Shown piece by piece: positions 1 through 5,464 of a DNA stretch of 5,464 nucleotides. The notes under the pieces are model-generated. The model did no database searches and was not told the origin of the DNA. It saw only the letters and a program-made list of their open reading frames with translations. Numbering within the stretch: the stretch's first letter is position 1; every line of letters starts with the position of its first letter. Both the position numbers and the translations under genes were made by a program. The DNA is from UBA2561 sp964577275 (lineage in GTDB: Bacteria > Bacteroidota > Bacteroidia > Cytophagales > Thermoflexibacteraceae), in assembly GCA_964577275.1 (NCBI GenBank), contig CAZNYR010000158.1, positions 1-5,464 of the forward strand, written 5' to 3'.

Positions 1-18
1 GTCTTTTATGTCGTGATG

Positions 19-1050
19 TTATTCATTTTCAGGTACATAATCCGAAAAATCTTGCACACAATTATACTGCCATTTTTTGTGTGGCGCAATCGCTACGCCG
101 ATGGATTTGTACGTTTTGGATAAAATATTTTTCCGATGCCCCAAAGAAGGTACATCTTGGTCAATCAAAAGTTGTATCACAATACCCACGGCATCGCTAT
201 TTCCATACGAACAGTTTTCGGCAATAGCTCCGCCTTTGGCATAGCCTCGTAGTCGTTTGCTGAACGAAGTTCCGTTGCTGGAATCATGCCCTATTATGCC
301 TTTCCCGCCCATATCTTTGGCGTGATATTGGGCAGCATCGAAAAGTTTGCGATAAGGTACATATACGTGAAGGTTTTTGGTTTTGTTTAGGTCATAATAC
401 AAAGAAGTAATATAACTATTACTTGAATTACCAACATGTGCTTTTAAGAAGGTTTCAGCAAATTTTTTACCGTCAATTCGGGCTAAATTGCACAAAAAAA
501 TGACTCGTTTTTCTTCATCGGTCATGTATGAAGCATTTTGGGCGGTATTGGCACGGGCAATGACGTTGGGCGACCACTGCTTGAGCAAATTTGCATCTAA
601 TCCCGCTGTAATATTTCCGCCAGAACTTGCAGAAGAACCGCCCTGTTCTTCATTTTTGGGCGAAATAGTCGTTGTCATTTTTTCGACTTTCATGGATGAA
701 ACCACATCATTAAATTTCAAACCAACCAAACACGAGGTGTTTTTGGTCAAAACGATGCTTTTACCTTTGAAATTGGCGTGTTCATACAAAGTAACTTTCA
801 GATTATCAGGTACTTTGATAGAAGAAATCATATCATTCCCGACCGTTTTGGAGATGTGATTCATGTTCCACGCCCCCACCCCGACCGAAGAATTTTTGCC
901 TTTGTAATCGCAATGCTCATAAACAATCACTTGACCATTTGCTTGACCATTTGCTTGACTATTTTCAATCTTTGCACTTGCCACAAGGTCAGTCATGCTC
1001 ATAAAGACACCTAAAAGCATCACCAAAAATTTTACACTTGCTTGCTCCAT
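19..1050 (-). CDS. Secreted betagamma-crystallin / CAP (SCP, PR-1-like) domain protein
   Basis: The gene encodes a 343-residue protein, probably exported to the periplasm or outside the cell. Residues 1-26 form a signal peptide with a hydrophobic core (FLVMLLGVFM) and an Ala-Ser-Ala site before K27. Residues 41-123 form two Greek-key repeats, each starting YEHxxxKG (Y44-G51, Y89-G96) and each ending in a calcium motif of the N/D-N/D-x-x-S/T-S type: NDMISS at 72-77 and NDVVSS at 114-119. This is a betagamma-crystallin fold. A Ser/Gly-rich linker (about 134-150) leads to a CAP domain (about 170-335) with AQYHAKDM (H243), GHDSS (H255), AEN (E278) and GHRKNIL (H305), the usual cavity His and Glu positions. 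CAP proteins have varied roles, so the activity is unknown. No type IX secretion C-terminal domain is visible. The ATG at 1048-1050 fits the signal peptide and a promoter candidate lies just upstream. The gene lies 88 bp behind the STN/repeat gene on the same strand. The domain calls are firm; the function is not. Confidence 0.9.
   Translation of the reverse strand: MEQASVKFLVMLLGVFMSMTDLVASAKIENSQANGQANGQVIVYEHCDYKGKNSSVGVGAWNMNHISKTVGNDMISSIKVPDNLKVTLYEHANFKGKSIVLTKNTSCLVGLKFNDVVSSMKVEKMTTTISPKNEEQGGSSASSGGNITAGLDANLLKQWSPNVIARANTAQNASYMTDEEKRVIFLCNLARIDGKKFAETFLKAHVGNSSNSYITSLYYDLNKTKNLHVYVPYRKLFDAAQYHAKDMGGKGIIGHDSSNGTSFSKRLRGYAKGGAIAENCSYGNSDAVGIVIQLLIDQDVPSLGHRKNILSKTYKSIGVAIAPHKKWQYNCVQDFSDYVPENE
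931..960. repeat. 12-bp tandem direct repeat, 2.5 copies, inside the CAP gene
   Basis: The unit TTGACCATTTGC occurs at 931-942 and 943-954 without mismatch, followed by a half copy (TTGACT) to 960. On the coding strand it gives the residues QANGQANGQ (32-40), just after the signal peptide and before the crystallin domain. Because the unit is four codons long, gain or loss of a copy would keep the reading frame and only change linker length. Confidence 0.85.
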
Positions 1051-1080
1051 TATTTTAAGATTTAATTATTTTTTAAAAAA

Positions 1081-1112
1081 GAAAGATACTCATTGATAAC
1101 GTTATTTTCCAA
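1081..1112 (-). promoter_or_regulatory. Candidate Bacteroidota-type promoter of the CAP gene
   Basis: Read on the minus strand, a TTG (1112-1110) is followed after 21 bases by TATCTTTC (1088-1081). This matches the TAnnTTTG -7 consensus at all but the last base, with spacing in the known 17-23 range. The start codon is about 30 bases downstream. A perfect 10-bp palindrome, ATAACGTTAT (1096-1105), lies in the spacer between the two boxes and could be an operator. The call rests on pattern matching only, so the gene could equally be read through from its upstream neighbour. Confidence 0.45.
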
Positions 1113-1138
1113 AAAAAAATATCATATTTAATATCTCA

Positions 1139-3115
1139 TTACAAAATGCGTATGCCCATCTGAAAGCCGTACCATGTTTTTTGTAGGCGATTCTTTGTCG
1201 TGATTTCTCGAATCATGAAATCTTGTGGAACAAACTGGCTTTCAAGAATTTCGCCGTATAAATTATGTAATTGATACGTATAATCATTGAGTGAAACGCC
1301 CGCAAAAACGGATAAAAATTTGAGTGGCGAATAATAAAAATTCAAATCCAGACGAGATAAAAAGTTAAAATCTGGCTCAGCGTGTGATTCTTGTACATAA
1401 GAAAATGTATAATCGAGCGAAGTTTTAAAAAATCGAGTAGAAATCCATTCGCTTCCGAAGCCATAGCCGGCCTTCCAGAAATGAATGTTTGTGGGTTCGA
1501 TTCCGCCCGATAAGATGTTATAAAACCATTTTGTTCCTGTTTTCCCCTTCAAAAAGACCATGCCTGTTTCTTCTGCACCGATTTCTATGCCATAATATCC
1601 TCCAAAATTGAGCAAGCCAATCGGAATACCATATTCGTATTTTCGAGCCAAATTAATGACCCCAATCTGAAAACCTCGCACGGTATCCGCCAGATTGATA
1701 GGCGAAATCTGAATGCCTGAGAATGAGCCAAATACCATGTTTGATGCGCCTGCAATCTGCACGCCTCTCGCCGAGCGACTCACAAAATTAAATGCGCCCG
1801 AAAATTGTGCGCCATCAAATTTTTTGAAACTCGTATTAAAAATGCCAGCAAACTGAAAACCAGCTACTTGCCCTACCGAAGTATTGCCTACGCCCGCCAG
1901 TTGGATACCCGAAATCTTGCCCCGCATCAAATTATTGATACCCGAAATCTGTATGCCTCGCCCACCTTCAGTAACCAAATTATTAATACCCGAAATCTGT
2001 ATGCCGTACATTTTGCCTCGCACAATATTTGATACGCCCGAAATTTGTACGCCTTGCATACTCAAACCCGAAAAATTACTTACGCCAGCACACTGTAAAC
2101 CAGAGGTTTGTAATCGAACCACATTCGAGATGCCCGAAAATTGCAAGCCTGCCGTTCGCCCACCGACCAAATTATTTAATCCTGAAAACTGTAAACCTTT
2201 CATATTAAATCGGTTCATATTCATCAGCCCCGCAAAATCCAACCCCCGTGAACCTGCCGAATAATTCACCAAAATATTTAAAGAAATGAGGTTTATTTTT
2301 TGCCCTTCTTGCGTTCCATTTGTACTAATTCGGGGAGCAAGCCCCAAATTTATACCCTGATTTCGTAATAAAGTTTGTATTTTGTCTGGTTTGGGCTGGT
2401 AATCTTGTGATGTTTGAGGTAATAACATTTGAGAAACTTTTGTGGTTTCGATAGGATTCATCAATCCCAAATTATCGCTTGATGGACGAACAGGAATATT
2501 GGGTTCTAATAATGTAAGTTGGTCTAAATCAATGGGTTTCTGGCGTAATGTCAGGTTTAGTGTGCGGTCGGAAGTCATCCAAACTTTGAGATTTTTGGAC
2601 AAATAATTTTCGGCTTGTACCGTCAGTCGGAGTGCATAATCTGGATTGGGAATGGTGAGTTCATAACGTCCATTTTTATCCGAAATGGTCGTAATCGGCA
2701 AATAGGCATCGTATATTTGAGCCTTAAAAATGGGTTTATTGGTCAAAACATCACGGATGTATCCTTTTAAAATAATTTGTGATTTTTTAGTTTCGGGATG
2801 ACTGGTTTTGTAAAAAATAACTTGTGAACCCAGCATTTTGTATTCGATGGTTTTATCCCTGATAAGGTGTTTCAAAATAGAGTTAATAGATTTATTATCA
2901 TATTGATATGTAATTTTGTAGTCATTGGGAATAATGCCTGAAGCATACGCAAAATCAAATTTTCCTATGCGACTTATTTGTTCCAGTGCCATTTCGGGCG
3001 AAACATTTGTCAGAGAAATACTAATTTTTTGGGCTAAAACATCTGTTTTTTGGGCATAAATTTGTCCAAAAGTCAAATATAACAGACTTAAAATCAAGGT
3101 AAATGTGATTTTCAT
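1139..3115 (-). CDS. STN and carboxypeptidase-regulatory-like protein with GxQxxGxxN 16-residue repeats
   Basis: The gene encodes 658 residues from the ATG at 3113-3115. This start gives a clean signal peptide (MKITFTLILSLLYLTFGQIYA, cut near residue 21). The frame stays open back to a TTG at 3202, but that start would put 29 non-signal residues first and lies within about 12 bases of the predicted -7 box. Residues about 23-103 are an STN domain, the small fold found at the N-terminus of secretins and TonB-dependent receptors. Residues about 114-192 are a carboxypeptidase-regulatory-like beta-sandwich (GYIRDVLTNKPI, DKNGRYEL). A Pro/Gln/Ser-rich linker follows to about 290, then repeats at 291-508 (see the repeat entry), then about 150 residues rich in aromatic and alternating beta-strand patterns ending FQMGIRIL, perhaps outer-membrane strands. 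I see no TonB plug domain, so it is not a standard SusC-type receptor. A surface or outer-membrane location is inferred and the role is unknown. The gene is transcribed toward the CAP gene 88 bp downstream. Confidence 0.85.
   Translation of the reverse strand: MKITFTLILSLLYLTFGQIYAQKTDVLAQKISISLTNVSPEMALEQISRIGKFDFAYASGIIPNDYKITYQYDNKSINSILKHLIRDKTIEYKMLGSQVIFYKTSHPETKKSQIILKGYIRDVLTNKPIFKAQIYDAYLPITTISDKNGRYELTIPNPDYALRLTVQAENYLSKNLKVWMTSDRTLNLTLRQKPIDLDQLTLLEPNIPVRPSSDNLGLMNPIETTKVSQMLLPQTSQDYQPKPDKIQTLLRNQGINLGLAPRISTNGTQEGQKINLISLNILVNYSAGSRGLDFAGLMNMNRFNMKGLQFSGLNNLVGGRTAGLQFSGISNVVRLQTSGLQCAGVSNFSGLSMQGVQISGVSNIVRGKMYGIQISGINNLVTEGGRGIQISGINNLMRGKISGIQLAGVGNTSVGQVAGFQFAGIFNTSFKKFDGAQFSGAFNFVSRSARGVQIAGASNMVFGSFSGIQISPINLADTVRGFQIGVINLARKYEYGIPIGLLNFGGYYGIEIGAEETGMVFLKGKTGTKWFYNILSGGIEPTNIHFWKAGYGFGSEWISTRFFKTSLDYTFSYVQESHAEPDFNFLSRLDLNFYYSPLKFLSVFAGVSLNDYTYQLHNLYGEILESQFVPQDFMIREITTKNRLQKTWYGFQMGIRIL
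1592..2245 (-). repeat. Array of eleven 48-bp (16-residue) repeats plus three shorter units
   Basis: Eleven consecutive units of exactly 16 residues occupy residues 291-466 of the 658-residue protein (bases 2245-1718). Each starts Gly-(Leu/Ile/Val)-Gln-(Phe/Ile)-(Ser/Ala)-Gly and usually has Asn at position 9, for example GLQFSGISN, GVQISGVSN and GIQISGINN. Three units of 14, 15 and 13 residues follow (GIQISPIN, GFQIGVIN, GIPIGLLN) to base 1592. The units differ at the base level, so this is an old, diverged protein repeat rather than a recent DNA expansion. The alternating pattern suggests stacked beta-strands. It recalls the GLQIG(L/V)xN repeats of Leptospira-type surface repeat proteins; that likeness comes from memory and was not searched. 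Confidence 0.9.
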
Positions 3116-3468
3116 AAAATTGATAATTTTAGTATAAACATGACATTGTTTGTGATTTCCAAATTTAAAATAAATTTGAATGCCAAAAAATTTATTTACC
3201 AATCTTGGTGACGCAAGTATATCATTTTTTGGGGAATGTTAAGCAACAAAATATGACAATTCCGAATTTGAATCAAGCCAATGAAAATTACTAATACAAA
3301 TTATTTGATTGATTTTGTAAATTTACATCAATTTGATTATCAATAAGTTATAATTTTTCAGGAAAAATCTGACTGAAATTCAAGAAAAAATGCAACGCTT
3401 CCGAAAATAACTTGTCTTTAGTGCGTTCAGAGAATTTTCAAATTGATTACGATTAAAAAACTTCAAGC
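3116..3468. other. Divergent AT-rich intergenic region with two perfect palindromes
   Basis: This 353-bp region separates the minus-strand STN gene from the plus-strand GIN gene and must hold the control sites of both. I see no convincing coding frame in it. It contains a perfect 12-bp palindrome TGTAAATTTACA (3316-3327) and, six bases further, the inverted repeat TTGAT-T-ATCAA (3333-3343). Further TTGAT words occur at 3306-3313 and 3442-3446. I could not find a well-spaced -33/-7 pair for the GIN gene; TAATTTTT at 3351 has no TTG at a suitable distance. Confidence 0.6.
3214..3246 (-). promoter_or_regulatory. Candidate Bacteroidota-type promoter of the STN/repeat gene
   Basis: On the minus strand, TTG (3246-3244) is followed after 22 bases by TATACTTG (3221-3214), one base from the TAnnTTTG consensus. 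Transcription would begin near 3207, giving an untranslated leader of about 90 bases before the ATG at 3115. It would leave almost no leader before the alternative TTG start at 3202, which supports the ATG. Confidence 0.5.
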
Positions 3469-3525
3469 ATGATGAATCAGATTAAATTTTGGAATGTAGC
3501 AGCATTCATAGCAATCTTTTGAGCG
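3469..3525 (+). pseudogene. Signal-peptide coding segment of the GIN gene, broken by an in-frame TGA
   Basis: From ATG ATG at 3469-3474 the frame reads MMNQIKFWNVAAFIAIF, then TGA at 3520-3522, then continues A-MAQFGMAQ-SKENR in the same frame as the GIN protein. Apart from the stop this is a textbook signal peptide: a short basic start, a hydrophobic core, and an Ala-Gln site before SKENR. One base change would turn TGA into TTA (Leu), TCA (Ser) or GGA (Gly), all acceptable in the core. Family members are normally exported, so this stretch is very likely the original N-terminus. With it, the full product would be 240 residues. Confidence 0.8.
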
Positions 3526-4191
3526 ATGGCTCAATTTGGGATGGCGCAGAGCAAAGAAAATCGGAAAATATCTAATTTTTCCGAGCTGTCGGTTTCGGGT
3601 CCTTTCGATGTCGAAATCGTACAAGGAAATACTGAAAGCCTTGATATACAAGCAAATAGCGAATTATTAGAGCGGATTGTAACTGAAGTAAGCGGACAAA
3701 AACTCAAAATTTATTTGAAAAATCAGAACGGAAACTGGAACTGGAAAAATAAATGGGACAACCCCAAAGTGTATGTTTCATTCAAAAATCTGGTTGCAAT
3801 TTCGGCTTCGGCTTCGGCGGATGTGGTTTGTGAACGCAAGTTCAAGGCTGACGACCTGAAATTGAATGCGAGTTCGGCAGGCGATATTAAACTTCATGAA
3901 CTTACAGCCAAATACGTGAACTGCGATACGAGTTCGGGCGCAGATATTGTGATGGCTGGAAGCGCAGAAAAATTGGTAGCCAACGCCAGCTCGGGGGCTG
4001 ACCTCAAAGCCGATAAGTTTGTCGTCCAGATTTGTCGGGCGGATGCCAGTTCGGGCGCGGATATTGCGATCGATGTACGGGCTGATTTGGAGGCAAATGC
4101 CAGTTCGGGTGCCGATATTCGGTACATGGGCAATCCTCAAAAGGTTCGGGTTAATAGTTCGTCTGGCGGTAGTGTACGCAAAAAAAATTAA
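3526..4191 (+). CDS. Head GIN-domain (DUF2807) beta-helix protein, lacking its signal peptide
   Basis: The intact frame gives 221 residues from the ATG at 3526. The N-terminal part has the family opening (NFSELSVSGPFDVEIVQG, residues about 17-34) and a beta-rich stretch to about 100. The rest is a run of coils of 18-20 residues, each marked by Ser-Ser-Gly-Ala-Asp-(Ile/Leu): the SSxGD, SSGAD and SSGGS marks begin at bases 3871, 3931, 3988, 4048, 4102 and 4156. This is the parallel beta-helix of DUF2807, named a putative autotransporter-adhesin head domain. Members are usually exported envelope proteins of unknown function. Here the true start is probably 3469, but a TGA at 3520-3522 interrupts it. 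The ATG four bases beyond that stop could serve for re-initiation, giving a product without a full export signal. The gene stands alone, divergent from the STN gene and closed by a strong terminator. Confidence 0.85.
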   Translation: MAQFGMAQSKENRKISNFSELSVSGPFDVEIVQGNTESLDIQANSELLERIVTEVSGQKLKIYLKNQNGNWNWKNKWDNPKVYVSFKNLVAISASASADVVCERKFKADDLKLNASSAGDIKLHELTAKYVNCDTSSGADIVMAGSAEKLVANASSGADLKADKFVVQICRADASSGADIAIDVRADLEANASSGADIRYMGNPQKVRVNSSSGGSVRKKN

Positions 4192-4217
4192 ACCTAAAGG
4201 CTCATCTTTTGATTAAT

Positions 4218-4255
4218 AAAAGTCCGAACAAGGTCATTCTTGTTCGGACTTTTTT
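4218..4255 (+). terminator. Strong intrinsic terminator after the GIN gene
   Basis: A perfect 15-bp stem (AAAAGTCCGAACAAG, 4218-4232, with its complement at 4239-4253) encloses a 6-base loop (GTCATT), and the T-run continues to 4255. It starts 27 bases after the GIN stop codon. The A-rich left edge also makes it a possible weaker terminator on the other strand. It insulates the GIN gene from the transporter gene downstream. Confidence 0.95.
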
Positions 4256-4295
4256 GGTTTTTGTAATATTTTAGTCATCTTGAGCCATTTTTTAT

Positions 4296-5063
4296 ATGCA
4301 ATCTATCGCACAGAAGAAACAGTTTTTGTTTGTAATTTTATCTGGAATTTTCTTGACCAATGCGCTTTTGGCGGAATTGGTGGGTGGCAAAATTTTTTCG
4401 CTCGAAAACTCATTAGGATTTGAGGCAGGCGCATTTTTAGGACGCGAATTTAACTTGACGGCGGGCGTAGTTTTGTGGCCTATCGTCTTTATTACTACCG
4501 ATATCATCAACGAATATTTTGGCAAGGCTGGCGTTCGGAAAATCTCGTTTCTGACTGTTGGTTTTGTGTTGTATGCTTTTTTTATGATATGGATAATCAG
4601 TTACTTAGCTCCAGCAAAGTTCTGGATTCAGGTCAATCAGACTGATACGATATTTGATATTAATGAGGCATTTAGGCGTGTATTTACGCAAGGTATGGCA
4701 ATTATTGCGGGGTCGATTATTGCTTTTTTGATAGGACAATTTTTGGATGTGTATGTTTTTCAGCAATTACGAAAAATTACGAAAGGACGAAAAGTATGGC
4801 TTCGGGCAACGGGTTCGACACTCGTTTCGCAACTGGTCGATAGTTTTGTGGTTTTAATTGTGGCGTTTTATATCTTTGGCAATCCTGCTTGGGCTTTGGG
4901 GCAAGTTATTGAGGTGGCAATTACCAATTATAGCTACAAATTTTTGGTGGCTCTATTGACGACTCCGCTTATTTATGTCGCTCATTATTTGATTGATAAT
5001 TATTTGGGAAAGGAATATGCCCAACAAACCACCGCCGAGGCAGAGCGTTCGCAATTATTCTAA
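4296..5063 (+). CDS. yhhQ: Queuosine precursor transporter, YhhQ/DUF165 (VUT) family
   Basis: The gene encodes a 255-residue inner-membrane protein with about six hydrophobic segments (roughly residues 9-28, 53-72, 83-105, 133-152, 175-195 and 213-235). Family signatures are TTDIINEYFGK (67-77, with acidic D69 and E73) between hydrophobic stretches, and R170 followed by GSTLVSQLVDS (173-183) in the second half. The family takes up preQ0/preQ1, shown for E. coli YhhQ, and related members take up queuine; the product feeds queuosine modification of tRNAs with GUN anticodons. Which precursor is taken up here cannot be read from the sequence. The protein is somewhat longer than E. coli YhhQ, with extra residues at about 31-52. 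The ATG at 4296 starts a suitable N-terminus directly before the first membrane segment. The leader after the terminator is only about 40 bases and shows no preQ1-riboswitch pattern. No other queuosine gene is in the window. The 3' end overlaps the convergent neighbour by 9 bp. Confidence 0.92.
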   Translation: MQSIAQKKQFLFVILSGIFLTNALLAELVGGKIFSLENSLGFEAGAFLGREFNLTAGVVLWPIVFITTDIINEYFGKAGVRKISFLTVGFVLYAFFMIWIISYLAPAKFWIQVNQTDTIFDINEAFRRVFTQGMAIIAGSIIAFLIGQFLDVYVFQQLRKITKGRKVWLRATGSTLVSQLVDSFVVLIVAFYIFGNPAWALGQVIEVAITNYSYKFLVALLTTPLIYVAHYLIDNYLGKEYAQQTTAEAERSQLF

Positions 5064-5300
5064 GGAAGAACGTGGAGGATTCGATTTTAGCGTTTCCAAA
5101 TCCACATCAGCTATCAGCGTTTCGAGATTTTCGATACGATTTTTAAGCACTTGATTTTCAGCGATTAAATGTTTGAGTGTTTCCCTTTCGTGCGTGGATA
5201 ATCCCGCTTGGGCTTTGAGTGCCTGATTTTTGAGCCACGCATTCGACAGAATCGCCGTAACAGGAATAACCGCCAAAATCGTAATAATTACCGAGAGCAT
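5055..5300 (-). CDS. Small membrane-anchored coiled-coil protein, PspB-like in layout
   Basis: The gene encodes 81 residues. Residues 2-19 form one transmembrane segment (LSVIITILAVIPVTAILS). Residues about 36-65 form a short coiled coil with clean heptads: L42, N49, I56 and I63 at a positions and L45, L52 and L59 at d positions, including a buried Asn as in leucine zippers. A polar tail ends NPPRSSLE. Size, topology and the RIENLETLI stretch resemble the phage-shock protein PspB (compare RIQALESIL), but this rests on layout and one short motif, and no pspA or pspC is visible. A membrane-anchored dimer facing the cytoplasm is the safest reading. The ATG at 5298-5300 follows a leader of about 50 bases from a good promoter candidate. 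The gene ends inside the last codons of the transporter gene. Confidence 0.8.
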   Translation of the reverse strand: MLSVIITILAVIPVTAILSNAWLKNQALKAQAGLSTHERETLKHLIAENQVLKNRIENLETLIADVDLETLKSNPPRSSLE

Positions 5301-5358
5301 AACGTTCTTAAAGTTCTGATAAAATTTAAAGTAAGATTTTTCGCCAAAGAAACCGAAA

Positions 5359-5390
5359 CAAGAATATCCGTTTTTTTAGGAAAAAGCAAA
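5359..5390 (-). promoter_or_regulatory. Candidate Bacteroidota-type promoter of the small coiled-coil gene
   Basis: On the minus strand, TTTG (5390-5387) is followed after 20 bases by TATTCTTG (5366-5359). This is the best-spaced promoter candidate in the window. Its -7 box has the same CTTG ending as the candidate before the STN gene (TATACTTG). Transcription would start near 5352, about 50 bases before the ATG. Confidence 0.55.
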
Positions 5391-5405
5391 TTTTTTGTTA
5401 TTTTT

Positions 5406-5464
5406 TTATACCCAAACCGCAAAAATTTCTTTTCCGTTGTGTTGTATCAATTCCTCTCGCCAAG
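5406..5464 (-). CDS. C-terminal end of an unidentified protein, cut by the window edge
   Basis: The minus strand from 5462 to 5406 reads WREELIQHNGKEIFAVWV and then TAA. The other two minus frames give less protein-like residues or an early stop. The mix of charged and hydrophobic residues looks like a real protein end, and the 105 bases from its stop to the next start contain the promoter of the small coiled-coil gene. Eighteen residues are too few to identify a family. The call could be a chance open frame. Confidence 0.4.
   Translation of the reverse strand, partial: WREELIQHNGKEIFAVWV

Noticed and set aside
488..859. Open frames opposite or out of frame with the genes (also 778-1014, 1805-2264, 3463-3651, 3778-4216 and 4292-4525)
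   Set aside because: They lie inside or mostly overlap well-supported genes, have low-complexity or Pro/Ile/Arg-biased residues mirroring the repeats, and show no domain of their own.
1111..1138. Terminator after the STN/repeat gene
   Set aside because: Only a four-pair A/T stem can form before the T-run on the minus strand, which is too weak to call.
1592..2245. CRISPR-like or satellite DNA because of regular 48-bp spacing
   Set aside because: The units are in frame, diverged at the base level and explained by the 16-residue protein repeat. There are no identical repeats separated by unique spacers.
3116..3202. N-terminal extension of the STN protein from a TTG start at 3202
   Set aside because: It would put 29 polar and aromatic residues before a clear signal peptide and would start within about 12 bases of the predicted -7 box. 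The ATG at 3115 is better.
3306..3343. FNR/CRP-type binding site
   Set aside because: The TTGAT and ATCAA half-sites are present but spaced 1 or 13 bases apart rather than 4.
3520..3522. Selenocysteine or a genetic code with TGA as a sense codon
   Set aside because: The four other complete frames stay open without needing TGA, TGG is used for Trp, no hairpin like a selenocysteine insertion element was noticed after the codon, and a signal-peptide core is an unlikely place for it.
4256..4295. preQ1 riboswitch before the queuosine-precursor transporter
   Set aside because: The leader is only about 40 bases and T-rich, without the stem and A-rich tail of preQ1-I or the longer preQ1-II fold.

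Overview
The window looks like chromosomal DNA from a member of the phylum Bacteroidota. The evidence is an STN plus carboxypeptidase-regulatory-like exported protein, a head GIN-domain (DUF2807) protein, three promoter candidates of the Bacteroidota TTG-N(20-22)-TAnnTTTG type, no Shine-Dalgarno sequences where I looked, moderately low GC, and TAA as the stop of all five complete frames. A Cytophagales-like member is my guess from the gene types; nothing in the window fixes the order.

Layout. The left part (19-3115) holds two minus-strand genes for exported proteins. The upstream one encodes a 658-residue STN / carboxypeptidase-regulatory-like protein whose second half carries eleven perfect-length 16-residue repeats followed by three shorter ones. 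The downstream one encodes a secreted protein joining a betagamma-crystallin domain, with two intact calcium motifs, to a CAP (SCP/PR-1-like) domain. A 353-bp AT-rich intergenic region (3116-3468) with a promoter candidate and two perfect palindromes separates this pair from a divergent plus-strand gene for a GIN-domain beta-helix protein. That gene has an in-frame TGA inside its signal-peptide coding region, so it is either crippled, translated without its export signal, or carries a sequencing error. It ends at a very strong intrinsic terminator (4218-4255).

The right part holds a plus-strand queuosine-precursor transporter of the YhhQ family (4296-5063). It meets tail to tail, with a 9-bp overlap, a minus-strand gene for an 81-residue membrane-anchored coiled-coil protein that has its own good promoter candidate. 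The last 59 bases probably hold the C-terminal end of another minus-strand gene.

Three of the five complete genes encode envelope or secreted repeat and beta-rich proteins, so the left two thirds reads as a cell-surface neighbourhood. I see no evidence that these genes form one pathway. The transporter and the small coiled-coil protein look like ordinary, unrelated housekeeping genes. There are no tRNA or rRNA genes, insertion sequences, CRISPR arrays or phage genes.
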